A stretch of 64,000 nt of DNA. It comes from Tabrizicola flagellatus (GTDB taxonomy: Bacteria; Pseudomonadota; Alphaproteobacteria; Rhodobacterales; Rhodobacteraceae). Every line of letters starts with the position of its first letter. The first letter of the stretch is position 1. The notes under the pieces were generated by a model, which was given only the letters and a program-made list of their open reading frames with translations, did not search any database and was not told the DNA's origin. Both the position numbers and the translations under genes were made by a program. Positions 8,890 to 16,690 of the stretch are shown one piece after another. Where the stretch lies: positions 1-64,000 of the forward strand of contig NZ_VMDU01000014.1 of the NCBI RefSeq assembly GCF_008271465.1, in the 5' to 3' direction.

Positions 8890-10893
8890 TCAGCGCCAGA
8901 GCGGCGCGAGGCTGGCGAAGCGGCCCTGCGCCTTCGACAGCAGCCGGTTGAGCCGCCCCGGATGCGGGATCGCGCCCGAGGCCAGCCGCTCCAGCGCCAC
9001 TTCGGGTGGGCAGGGGCGGCGGGCGACCGGATCCCAGTAGCGCGGATAGGCGATCAGCGCGGCATGGGCGAGCTGCACCAGATCGGGCCGCGCCGTCCGC
9101 CGCGCCGGCACCGGGCCGAGGTCGCGCGTCAGTCCCCAGCCGGCATAGAAGGGCGCGCCGAGGCAGGTGACGGAGAGGCCGCGGATCAGCGCCTCGAAGC
9201 CGAGAAGCGAGGTCATGGTCCAGACCTCCCCCACCTCGGCCAGAAGCGCCACCGGATCCGCCCCGGAGGCCACGACATCGGCGAGACCGTCGAGGTCGGC
9301 GGGCGCGATGGCGCCGGCGCGCAGGCCCGCCTCGACATCCGGGTGCGGCTTGTAGATCAGCACCGCGTCCGGGTGCGCCTGCCGCACCGCGCGCAGAAGC
9401 GCGAGGTTCGTCCGCACCGCGCCCGCCCCCTTGCCGATCGAGGCGTCGTCCTCCACCTGCCCCGGCACGAGGATCCGGCGGCCCGGAGGCAGGGCAGGGG
9501 TCGCGCCGCCGAGGTTGTATTTCGACAGGCCCCCCGCGCGCAGGCGGTCGAGGAGAGCCTCGGCCCGGCGGCGCTGCGTGGGGGTGAGCGGCGTGGCGAT
9601 CAGCGCCTCGAGACGCGAGGGGCGGGTCGGGTCGTAGTAGATGCCGAGATCGTCCGTCACCAGCGACAGGGGCGGCACCAGTTCCGCGCCAAGCCCGCGC
9701 GAGCGCAGGAAGCCGTCCTCGACCCGGCGGCAGGGCGCGGCGGGGGTGAAGCCTTCCGGTTCCTTCCCCGCCCAGACCAGAAGGCCGCGCCCGGTGGCCG
9801 TGGCCAGCCGGTCCGCCGCCACGGGATCGTCGCGAAAGCGCAGCGACCGCGTGCCGCCGAAAACCGCCTGCAACCGGGGCCGCTTCCACAGCCGCATCCC
9901 CGCCGCGACATGGCCCCGGCGATCCTCGCGGAAGGCGCGGGCCTCGGCGGCAAGCTGGTGGATCACCTCTTCCAGCCCGCAGAGCCGGTCGCGGCAGGGG
10001 TCGTACCAGAGCGGCGCCAGCAGCATCGCGCCGGCGAACAGCTCTTCGCGCGTCAGGCGGCGGGTGCGGCGCGGGATCGGCTGTTCGTCCCGGCTGAGGC
10101 CCCAGCCGGCATAGAAGGGCTGGCCGAAGATCCGGGGGCAGTGGCCGTGCAGGATCGCCTCGAACCCCATCTGCGAGGTGACGGCATAGACCTCGGCCGC
10201 CCCCGCGAGCAGCCGGTGCGCCGAGACCGGCGCGGTCAGGAGCGTGACGCGGCGCTCGGCATCGGCCGGGCCGAAATGGCCGGGACGCAGGCCGGCGGCG
10301 GTCTCGGGATGGCTGCGGATCACGATGCGGCGGTCGGGATGGTCGCGCAGGGCGGCCGCGAGCATGTTGCGGAAGGTCGCGGCCGTGGCGCCGCCAAGAC
10401 GGATCGAGGCGTCGCCGGCGCTCTGGTCGATCACCAGGACATAGCCGGGGTCGGGTGCGGCGAGATCGGAGTCATAATTGTTGTATTTTGATAGATTGCT
10501 TTCAAAAATACAGTCAATTAGAGCGCTTACTTCATTCAGAATGTTCGGATTGTGAAAATCCGTCGAGGCGAGGATCCGCTCCATCCGCGAGGGGGCGCGG
10601 CTGTCGAAATGCACGCCCTCGGGGTCGACCAGGTAACCCGCAGCCGGTTCGCCCCGCGCCCGGCCGGGGTGGATCGAGCGGAGGAAGGCGTCCTCGACCC
10701 GGATCAGCGGCAGGCCGCGCCGGGCGGCAAGCGCCTCGCCGCGCCAGGCGGTGGGACTTGCGCCCCAGACCAGGACGCCCTCGCCGGGGCGGGGCAGGCC
10801 GAAGCGCAGCTCGTGGCCGGCAAGCTGCAGGACCCGGTGCAGCCGGGCATTGCGCAGGATCGACAGGTTCTGATGCACCAGAACGCGCGGCAC
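8890..10893 (-). CDS. kpsC: Capsular polysaccharide biosynthesis/export protein KpsC (double Kdo transferase)
   Basis: About 667 residues if the GTG at 10893 is used. That start gives a V/M-P-R-V-L-V-H-Q-N beginning, which lines up with KpsC proteins. The frame stays open to 11046, but that would overlap wza by 107 bases. Two tandem glycosyltransferase repeats are visible. The first has RVEDAFLRS, LSKYN, then VIDQS and TSQMGFEA. The second has RVEDGFLRSRGLG, LSKYNLGG, then VPGQVEDDASI and TMTSLLGFEA. KpsC builds the beta-Kdo linker on phosphatidylglycerol for group 2 capsules. Bases 10474-10562 are strikingly AT-rich. Confidence 0.9.
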   Translation of the reverse strand: MPRVLVHQNLSILRNARLHRVLQLAGHELRFGLPRPGEGVLVWGASPTAWRGEALAARRGLPLIRVEDAFLRSIHPGRARGEPAAGYLVDPEGVHFDSRAPSRMERILASTDFHNPNILNEVSALIDCIFESNLSKYNNYDSDLAAPDPGYVLVIDQSAGDASIRLGGATAATFRNMLAAALRDHPDRRIVIRSHPETAAGLRPGHFGPADAERRVTLLTAPVSAHRLLAGAAEVYAVTSQMGFEAILHGHCPRIFGQPFYAGWGLSRDEQPIPRRTRRLTREELFAGAMLLAPLWYDPCRDRLCGLEEVIHQLAAEARAFREDRRGHVAAGMRLWKRPRLQAVFGGTRSLRFRDDPVAADRLATATGRGLLVWAGKEPEGFTPAAPCRRVEDGFLRSRGLGAELVPPLSLVTDDLGIYYDPTRPSRLEALIATPLTPTQRRRAEALLDRLRAGGLSKYNLGGATPALPPGRRILVPGQVEDDASIGKGAGAVRTNLALLRAVRQAHPDAVLIYKPHPDVEAGLRAGAIAPADLDGLADVVASGADPVALLAEVGEVWTMTSLLGFEALIRGLSVTCLGAPFYAGWGLTRDLGPVPARRTARPDLVQLAHAALIAYPRYWDPVARRPCPPEVALERLASGAIPHPGRLNRLLSKAQGRFASLAPLWR
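10474..10562. other. AT-rich island inside kpsC
   Basis: About 90 bases with a composition far below the surrounding roughly 70 percent GC. They encode the stretch from about FHNPNILNEV through SNLSKYNNYD of the first KpsC repeat. Codons such as ATT, TTT, AAT, CTA, TCA and AAA cluster here and are rare elsewhere in the gene. The frame is intact. Confidence 0.7.
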
Positions 10894-10939
10894 CCCGGCC
10901 AGCGCCGGATGCGCCTCTGGCCCTGCGAACAGGGCGGGA

Positions 10940-12082
10940 TCAGTCGCCGGTATCGCCGACGCTGGCAAGGCTGGTCGCGGCCGAGGTGCTGCCGGTGATT
11001 GCACCGAGCGTCTTCTGCCACTGCACGAAGGGGGCCTCGGTGACATAGAGCGTGTCGCCGTCGCGGATCTGGAAGTCGCGGGCCTCGAACAGGCCGGTGG
11101 GTTCGGTCAGGTCCAGCACATAGACGATGCGCTGGTCGCCGATCAGGTCGTTGCGGCCCAGGACGGCGCGGGCGATCTCCTCGCTTTCGTCGCGCAGGAT
11201 GAAGACGCCCTTGGGGTCGGCGGCCATGGTGGACAGCCCGCCCACAGTTGCGATGGCTTCGAGGGCGGACATCGATTCGGATTCGAACGGCACCAGGCTT
11301 TGTGCGCCGGTCGCCCCGAGCGCGATGAACTTGCGGCCGTCCTTCTCGATGTTGATCTTGTCGCCCGGGCGCAGCGCGATGTCGAGCGCGGGGTTCTCGT
11401 AGAGATCCTTGAGCCAGATCTTGCCGGTATGCTTGCCGCGCGTCACCCGCACGATGGCGATCGCGGGGTCGATCGTGACGCCGCCGGCCTTGGCCAGCAT
11501 GGTGGCCAGCGTCCGGGTCGAAGCCTCGATCGGATAGACGCCGTTCAGCCCGGCCTGGCCCGAGATCGACACCGTCGCGCCTTCGCCCGCCACCCGCGAG
11601 ACGCTGACCTGCGGGTCGGGCGTCTGGTTTTCCAGCTTGCGGGTGATCGCCTGGCGGAGGCCCTCGGGCGTCTGGCCCGCCGCCTTGATGCGCCCGGCAT
11701 AGGGGATGTAGATGTAGCCCTGCCCATCGACCTGGACATCCGTCAGGCCCGAGACGCGCTGGCCTGTATTGCCCAGAAGCGGGTCGTCCTTGACGTTTTC
11801 GTAGACCGTCACGTTGATCGTGTCGCCCGGCGAGATCATGTCCGAGGCGACGACACCGGCGTTGCGGAAGCTCTGGCTGAAACCGAAGACCGGTTGCGCC
11901 GAGGTGGCGCGCGTCACCGCGGGCGTGACGCGGACAACATGCGCATTTCCCTGCTTGTCCACCGCGCCGGCGAGGATCTCGCGCTTGTTGGGGCCCGAGC
12001 GGGGCAGACCGCAGGAGGCCACCAGAACAATCGCCGCAAGCAGCGCAAGCGCCCTTGCCGTGTGCGACACACCAACCTTCAC
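10940..12082 (-). CDS. Polysaccharide export outer-membrane lipoprotein (Wza/KpsD family)
   Basis: 380 residues. The signal sequence ends in the lipobox LVASC (Cys near residue 24), so this is an outer-membrane lipoprotein. A polysaccharide export domain follows (ISPGDTINVTVYEN near 88-101, with VDGQGYIYIPYAGRIKAAGQTPEGL), then SLBB-like repeats (ISGQAGLNGVYPI; FIALGATGAQSLVPFE) and a C-terminal segment of the type that forms the outer-membrane barrel. It forms the channel through which capsule leaves the cell. It lies between kpsS and kpsC in one minus-strand unit; the inner-membrane ABC genes kpsM/kpsT/kpsE are not in the window. Confidence 0.9.
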   Translation of the reverse strand: MKVGVSHTARALALLAAIVLVASCGLPRSGPNKREILAGAVDKQGNAHVVRVTPAVTRATSAQPVFGFSQSFRNAGVVASDMISPGDTINVTVYENVKDDPLLGNTGQRVSGLTDVQVDGQGYIYIPYAGRIKAAGQTPEGLRQAITRKLENQTPDPQVSVSRVAGEGATVSISGQAGLNGVYPIEASTRTLATMLAKAGGVTIDPAIAIVRVTRGKHTGKIWLKDLYENPALDIALRPGDKINIEKDGRKFIALGATGAQSLVPFESESMSALEAIATVGGLSTMAADPKGVFILRDESEEIARAVLGRNDLIGDQRIVYVLDLTEPTGLFEARDFQIRDGDTLYVTEAPFVQWQKTLGAITGSTSAATSLASVGDTGD

Positions 12083-12158
12083 CTGACTGTCCCCTGGCTT
12101 CGAGCAGCTTTCTTGCGGCGTAACCTAGCGAAGCCCGTTCACCAAGGCCAGTGCGGAA

Positions 12159-13466
12159 TCAGCGGACGAGCCGCAACTGCTGCCGCGGGCCTGCCGTGCC
12201 CTGCAACAGCGACTGGTAGGGGTCTTCCGGCGACAGCATCAGGTCGACAACCTGCCGCAAGAGCCGCCGCCGCCCCCGCGCCGAGTAGAACCCGCCGACC
12301 AGTTGCGAGGTCTCCAGCAGGAAATGGCGGTAGTCGCGATAGGCGCGGGTATCCGGCCGGTCCGGTGCGGCGAAGAACTCTGCCAGCGGCTGGGACGAGA
12401 CGAATTCCGGCTTGGCATAGACCGCCGCCCCGAAGGTGCGCAACGGCAGGCCGCGCCAGAGCGCCTGCTGCCCGGCCGTGGAATTCACCGTCACCGCCGA
12501 GCGCGCATCGTTCAGAAGCTGCGCGAGCTTGCCGCCGCGGACGAAATGCACCCGGCCCCTCACGCCGTGCAGCCGCGCAAGCCTGCGGATCTCCGGCAGG
12601 AGCGGCACGCGCCCGTCCTCCAGCGGGTGGGCCTTGAAGACCAGGTGGTGATGGCCGGGCGCGCCTTTTGCGAAGCCTGCGATCACCTCGGCCAGGAAGT
12701 CGGTCATGCTGGCGAAGGGGGAATGGGCCCGGAAGCTCGCGTCGTGTTCGAGTTGCAGGATCGCCAGGTGATAGGGAAAGCCGCCGTTGCGGATCCGCCG
12801 GGTGGCGATGCGTCGTTCGATGCGATGGACCGGCATCATCAGGAAGCGGCGCAGGTAGAGCCGGAATTCCTGGCCCACGGTCAGCGCGCGGTGCGGACGG
12901 AAATTCCGGTAGGCGCGGAAGCCGGCCGCGACGCAGCCGTGGTAGAGCGCACCCCAGAACATGTGCTGGCGCATGTCGCCCCATGTTGCGGGCACCTCGG
13001 GCAGGTCGAGATCGACGCGCGCCAGCGCGCCCCGCATCTCCTCGACCGTCAGGTCCATCAGCCGCGAATGGCCGTTCGATCCGTTACGTTCGTAGGTGAC
13101 CCAGTAGGGGCGCAGGTAGCCTTCCTCGAACACATGCACGGTGATGCCGCGCGCCCTGGCCAGCCGGATCGCCTGGGCATGGATCGGTCGGGTGTCGCCG
13201 TAGAGCACCAGATCGGTGACGCCGAGGTCCGTCATCAGGCGGTCGCAGGTTTCCGGCCAGCAGTCCTGCGGGTCGTGGAAGGCGATGTAGCCGGGGCCAG
13301 GCCAGAAGACCCGGTCGCCAAGGTTGAAGCCCACGCGCGTCACCCGCGCCCCGGTGCGGCGCAGGTGCTGGCCCAGGCGGTGGAACCAGGGACCGTGCGG
13401 GCCTTGCAGCAAGAGGAAGTGGCGGGAGGCGGGGGGCAAGTCGGGCCTTGTGTTCCGTCGGGTCAT
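12159..13466 (-). CDS. kpsS: Capsular polysaccharide biosynthesis protein KpsS
   Basis: 435 residues from the ATG at 13466; the frame is open upstream but that part overlaps the divergent ribE region. The core matches KpsS: FLLLQGPHGPWFHRLGQHL at the start, then GVTDLVLYGDTRPIH, VFEEGYLRPYWVTYE, and the C-terminal VFKAHPLEDGR and VTVNSTAGQQALWRGLP. KpsS adds the first beta-Kdo to the lipid acceptor and KpsC extends it. Gene order on the minus strand is kpsS, wza-like, kpsC. Divergent from ribE. No good ribosome binding site is seen, so the exact start is less certain than the identity. Confidence 0.9.
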   Translation of the reverse strand: MTRRNTRPDLPPASRHFLLLQGPHGPWFHRLGQHLRRTGARVTRVGFNLGDRVFWPGPGYIAFHDPQDCWPETCDRLMTDLGVTDLVLYGDTRPIHAQAIRLARARGITVHVFEEGYLRPYWVTYERNGSNGHSRLMDLTVEEMRGALARVDLDLPEVPATWGDMRQHMFWGALYHGCVAAGFRAYRNFRPHRALTVGQEFRLYLRRFLMMPVHRIERRIATRRIRNGGFPYHLAILQLEHDASFRAHSPFASMTDFLAEVIAGFAKGAPGHHHLVFKAHPLEDGRVPLLPEIRRLARLHGVRGRVHFVRGGKLAQLLNDARSAVTVNSTAGQQALWRGLPLRTFGAAVYAKPEFVSSQPLAEFFAAPDRPDTRAYRDYRHFLLETSQLVGGFYSARGRRRLLRQVVDLMLSPEDPYQSLLQGTAGPRQQLRLVR

Positions 13467-13611
13467 GCAGCGGTCGTCGGGACAGCCTGCCCCGGAAAGG
13501 ATGAAAAGCGGGTGAGGGATGATGGCCCCAACCGGCCGAGGCTTGCAAGCGGCGAGGGCGGGCTTTACCTCGGAACGGCAGGTCGGGATCCAGGGAAGGC
13601 GGGGTGCAGTC

Positions 13612-14208
13612 ATGTTTACCGGAATTGTCACCGATGTGGGGCGGATCATCGACACCAGGGTCGCGGGAGACCTGCGCGCGCGCATTGCCACGCATTATGA
13701 TGTCGGCGGCATCGATATCGGCGCATCCATCGCCTGCGACGGGGTCTGCCTGACGGTTGTCGCGCTGGGCAGCGAACCGGAGGGCTGGTTCGACGTGGAG
13801 ATTTCGGCCGAGACGGTGTCGAAGACGAATCTGGGCAACTGGCGCCCGGGCAAGCGGGTGAACCTGGAGCGGGCGCTGAAGGTCGGGGACGAGCTGGGCG
13901 GGCATATCGTGTCGGGCCATGTCGACGGACTGGCCGAGGTCGTGGGGGTCCGGCCCGAGGGCGGGTCGCTCCGGGTGACATTCCGCGCGCCGGAGGCGTT
14001 GGCGAAGTTCATCGCGCCGAAGGGGTCGGTGGCGCTGAACGGGACGAGCCTGACGGTGAACGAGGTCTCGGGGGCGGAGTTCGGGGTGAACCTGATCCCG
14101 CACACGCAGGAGGTGACGACCTGGGGCGAGGTGGCCGTGGGCGACCGGGTGAACCTGGAGGTCGACACGATGGCCCGCTACGTGGCGCGGCTGCGCGAGT
14201 ATGACTGA
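13612..14208 (+). CDS. ribE: Riboflavin synthase, alpha subunit
   Basis: 198 residues from the ATG at 13612. The protein begins with the invariant MFTGIV and shows the two homologous lumazine-binding halves. The first has SIACDGVCLTV; the second has SVALNGTSLTVNEV near residue 140 and GDRVNLEVDTMARYV near the end. GGHIVSGHVDG joins the halves. It dismutates two 6,7-dimethyl-8-ribityllumazine molecules to riboflavin. The partner genes ribB, ribH and nusB lie about 9 kb away on the other strand (22841-24891). No FMN riboswitch signature is seen upstream. Confidence 0.95.
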   Translation: MFTGIVTDVGRIIDTRVAGDLRARIATHYDVGGIDIGASIACDGVCLTVVALGSEPEGWFDVEISAETVSKTNLGNWRPGKRVNLERALKVGDELGGHIVSGHVDGLAEVVGVRPEGGSLRVTFRAPEALAKFIAPKGSVALNGTSLTVNEVSGAEFGVNLIPHTQEVTTWGEVAVGDRVNLEVDTMARYVARLREYD

Positions 14209-14228
14209 CGGCGCGCTTTTGGCTGGCC

Positions 14229-14251
14229 CCGGGGGATTTCACATCCCCCGG
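14229..14251 (+). terminator. Hairpin after ribE, part of a family-typical repeat
   Basis: A perfect 9-bp stem, CCGGGGGAT against ATCCCCCGG, with a 5-base loop, starts 21 bases after the ribE stop. It continues into GGACCCCCTGTGGAGTATTT, a text I associate from memory with a common 3'-end repeat of Rhodobacteraceae. It may terminate ribE transcription. The upstream possible start of the next gene (GTG at 14259) falls inside it. Confidence 0.5.
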
Positions 14252-14315
14252 ACCCCCTGTGGAGTATTTGCCAAAGGGCAAGCGCAGATTCTGGTCGAAT
14301 TGTCTGGAGTTTCTG

Positions 14316-14864
14316 TTGGGCGAGATCGGGCATAACGGCGGGCCTTCGATGGAGGCCGGGGTCAGCTGGCGGCGGCACTGCTGGTCCTCGGCGCGGGAGG
14401 CCTTGTTGCCCACGCTGCCCGTCGAGGTGGTGCGGACGCGGGTTCGCCGGGCGCAGGCCTTGGGACTGGATTACCGGACCTATGCCGGGGTGCGGGCGGC
14501 TACGGGGCATGATGTGGTGGCGTTCCTGTTTTCGTCCAATGCCTTGCGGGTCACGCTCGTCAACCCGGCCATGCCCGAGGCGCGAGCGGTGAAGCTGGCG
14601 GAGGTCGCTTGCGAGCGGTTCGCGCTGGCGGTGGCGCCGCTGACGCCCGGGATGGTGGCGGCGGCCAATCCGGTGCTGGATGGGGTTTCGCCTGCTCCTT
14701 ATGCGCTGGCGGGGTTCGGCGAGATGCGGGATCGGGTGCGGGCGGCTTTGCGCAAGTTGCCCTCGGATCAGGTGATCCTGGTGGGCGACCTGGGGCTGGA
14801 GCGCGACTGGTGTGCGGCGGGGCGGCTGGCGGGGTATCTGCCGGCAGAGCGGTACTTCGGGTGA
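14316..14864 (+). CDS. Conserved hypothetical protein
   Basis: 182 residues from the TTG at 14316, chosen because GGAG lies six bases upstream and because the alternative GTG at 14259 lies in repeat DNA; the longer form would be 201 residues. The protein begins GEIGHNGGPS, a short motif I have seen at the start of several Rhodobacteraceae proteins, followed by a helical region with no recognised domain. No signal peptide or membrane segment. Its stop overlaps the next start (GTGA), so it is coupled to the small membrane protein downstream. Function unknown. Confidence 0.6.
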   Translation: MGEIGHNGGPSMEAGVSWRRHCWSSAREALLPTLPVEVVRTRVRRAQALGLDYRTYAGVRAATGHDVVAFLFSSNALRVTLVNPAMPEARAVKLAEVACERFALAVAPLTPGMVAAANPVLDGVSPAPYALAGFGEMRDRVRAALRKLPSDQVILVGDLGLERDWCAAGRLAGYLPAERYFG

Positions 14865-15127
14865 GGCGGGTCGGGGATGTTGTCCTTTCCGTACTGCAAT
14901 GGCTCCTCATGCTGTGGGGCGTGGCGCTGATCGTGATTTCGCTTGTCGAGTACAACTTTCAGGCGGAGTTGCAGCAAGGGCTTACGGTGTCAGGCTTGGA
15001 AAGCGCTCTATACGCTCCGCCAATCCGTTTGCGCCTCGTTCAGGGCGTTACGACGGGTCTGGTTGCGATGGGACTGAGTGCCGCGCTGTTCTACCTTGGC
15101 CGCCTGTACCTCTCGCGCCGGAAATGA
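14861..15127 (+). CDS. Small membrane protein of unknown function
   Basis: 88 residues from the GTG at 14861, which overlaps the upstream stop as GTGA. Two hydrophobic segments are visible (VLQWLLMLWGVALIVISLV near residues 8-26 and a second near 65-83, GLVAMGLSAALFYLGRLYL), with a basic end (SRRK). I recognise no family. Codon use in the second half is a little less GC-biased than its neighbours. A strong hairpin follows at 15128-15156. Confidence 0.5.
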   Translation: MRRVGDVVLSVLQWLLMLWGVALIVISLVEYNFQAELQQGLTVSGLESALYAPPIRLRLVQGVTTGLVAMGLSAALFYLGRLYLSRRK

Positions 15128-15156
15128 AAAACGGCGGCCCCTTGGGACCGCCGTTT
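15128..15156. terminator. Bidirectional hairpin between the small membrane gene and carD
   Basis: Stem AAACGGCGG against CCGCCGTTT, extended inward by CCC/GGG, with the A-rich and T-rich flanks expected of an intrinsic terminator readable from both strands. It lies one base after the plus-strand stop and 22 bases before the end of convergent carD. Confidence 0.75.
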
Positions 15157-15178
15157 CGCATTCCATGACCCCGAAAGA

Positions 15179-15688
15179 TCAGGCCGCGCGGCCGACGAGG
15201 ACCGAGTCCACCTGCTTCGCTGCGCCCGCCTCATCGACGCCCGAGACAGCCGCGACTTCGCGGGTCAGGCGTTCAAGGGCGGCCTCGTAGAGTTGACGTT
15301 CGGAATAGGACTGCTCGCGCTGGTCGTCGGCGCGGTGCAGGTCGCGGACCACCTCGGCGATCGAGAGCAGGTCGCCGGAATTGATCTTCTGTTCGTATTC
15401 CTGGGCGCGGCGCGACCACATCGCGCGCTTGACCTTGGCCTTGCCCTTCAGCGTGTCGAGCGCCTTGGTCACGACATCGGGGGCCGACAGGGGGCGCATG
15501 CCGATGTCGATGGCCTTGTGGGTCGGCACCCGCAGGGTCATCTTGTCCTTCTCGAAGGAGATGACAAAAAGCTCCAGCTGAATCCCGGCGATCTGCTGTT
15601 CCTCGATGGAAATGATCTTGCCGACGCCATGCGCCGGGTAGACCACGAAATCGTTCGGACGGAATTCAGGCTTCTTCGACTTGGTCAT
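15179..15688 (-). CDS. carD: CarD family transcriptional regulator
   Basis: 169 residues. The N-terminal Tudor-like RNA-polymerase interaction domain is clear (FRPNDFVVYPAHGVGKIISIEEQ and LRVPTHKAIDIGMRPL), followed by the helical DNA-binding part with the conserved Trp region (KVKRAMWSRRAQEYEQKINSGD). CarD binds the RNA polymerase beta subunit and stabilises open complexes at rRNA and other promoters; in Rhodobacteraceae it supports promoters lacking a T at position -7. Expressed alone, with a 290-base spacer upstream that holds its promoter. Confidence 0.93.
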   Translation of the reverse strand: MTKSKKPEFRPNDFVVYPAHGVGKIISIEEQQIAGIQLELFVISFEKDKMTLRVPTHKAIDIGMRPLSAPDVVTKALDTLKGKAKVKRAMWSRRAQEYEQKINSGDLLSIAEVVRDLHRADDQREQSYSERQLYEAALERLTREVAAVSGVDEAGAAKQVDSVLVGRAA

Positions 15689-15741
15689 TCATGCTTCCCC
15701 AGAAAGGATGCCCTCTGCCCGCAACAAACGCCCCGCGCGCC

Positions 15742-15758
15742 CTGAACCCCTCGTTCAG
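15742..15758 (-). promoter_or_regulatory. Small hairpin in the carD leader region
   Basis: CTGAAC and GTTCAG form a 6-bp stem around a 5-base loop, 54 bases upstream of the carD start. It could be a leader structure or a protein site. The rest of the 15689-15978 spacer holds no gene that I can see; it has an inverted pair CCGATTCG/CGAATCGG close to the fdxA end that may serve as its terminator. Confidence 0.3.
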
Positions 15759-15978
15759 GCGTGTGGAGCTGATTGTCACAACAGATTCTGGCCCAGGCGA
15801 TGTGCTCTAAGCCGGCGTCAGGCGTCCATGCTTGCTTTGTAAAGAAATCATAACACAAACATCGCCCGATTCCAACTGCCGCGACTCACGGGTGGGTTGG
15901 GATAACACGTTGAATCCATGCAACTTTGCGCGTCGTAACCGATTCGTGGTCACAGTTGTGCCCGAATCGGGCCCAGGC

Positions 15979-16317
15979 TCAGCCGCCCGTGCCGGGGGCT
16001 TCCGAGAAGTATTTCTCGCGCTTGTTCTTCTCGCCGTCGCGTTCCTGGTAGCCGGGGAGCGGGTCCTTCTTGGTCACGATCACCGGCCATTGCACGGCGT
16101 ATTTCCGGTTGAAGGCGACCCATTCCTCCATGTCCGGCTCGGTGTCCGGGCGGATAGCGTCGGCTGGGCATTCCGGTTCGCAGACGCCGCAGTCGATGCA
16201 TTCGTCGGGGTGGATGACGAGCATGTTCTCGCCTTCGTAGAAGCAGTCGACCGGGCAGACCTCGACGCAGTCGGTGTATTTGCAGGCGATGCAGTTGTCG
16301 ATGACGACATAGGTCAT
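15979..16317 (-). CDS. fdxA: Seven-iron ferredoxin FdxA
   Basis: 112 residues from the ATG at 16317. The N-terminal half carries the cluster ligands: [18 protein letters not shown], then [12 protein letters not shown]. The first CxxxxxxC spacing is that of a [3Fe-4S] site and the second motif is a classic [4Fe-4S] site. The C-terminal extension ([18 protein letters not shown]) is typical of alphaproteobacterial FdxA. It is a soluble low-potential electron carrier. It sits downstream of the S4 and helicase genes and before carD, a gene neighbourhood familiar from other Rhodobacteraceae. Confidence 0.95.
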   Translation of the reverse strand: MTYVVIDNCIACKYTDCVEVCPVDCFYEGENMLVIHPDECIDCGVCEPECPADAIRPDTEPDMEEWVAFNRKYAVQWPVIVTKKDPLPGYQERDGEKNKREKYFSEAPGTGG

Positions 16318-16369
16318 GGGCGGGCCCCGGAGCGGATGGTCTGCATGCCAGTTAGAGCAGGCGGCCGGA

Positions 16370-16690
16370 TCATTCAAGCGGGTCCGGCGCCGCGGAGGGT
16401 TCGAGATCGAGATAGAGCGCCTGCGCCTCGGTCGCGGGGCCGCGGCGCAGCCCCAGCGCAAGGATGCGGACCACTCGGATGCGGCCGCCCTGCGGGAAGG
16501 TCAGGGTGTCGCCCGCGCTGATGTCGCGGCCGGGGCGGCTGACACGGGTGCCGTTGACGCGGACCGATCCGGCCTCGATCACGGCGGCGGCGAGGCTGCG
16601 CGACTTGAAGAAGCGCGCCTGCCAGAGCCATTTGTCCAGCCGCAGTTTCGCAGCGGCGTCCGGGTCGGGTCTGCCCGAGGGCCCGGCCAA
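16370..16690 (-). CDS. S4-domain RNA-binding protein (HslR/Hsp15 type)
   Basis: 106 residues. The S4 RNA-binding domain covers [48 protein letters not shown]. Hsp15 recycles stalled 50S subunits carrying nascent chains, and that role is the best guess. The start is TTG at 16690, directly after the helicase stop (TGATTG), so translation is probably coupled. The C-terminal tail is acidic and not conserved in the family. Confidence 0.85.
   Translation of the reverse strand: MAGPSGRPDPDAAAKLRLDKWLWQARFFKSRSLAAAVIEAGSVRVNGTRVSRPGRDISAGDTLTFPQGGRIRVVRILALGLRRGPATEAQALYLDLEPSAAPDPLE

Noticed and set aside
10894-11046. Longer kpsC start overlapping wza by 107 bases
   Set aside because: The alignment to KpsC proteins begins at the GTG at 10893. 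The upstream residues are Pro/Arg-rich and match the antisense-type composition of the wza gene end.
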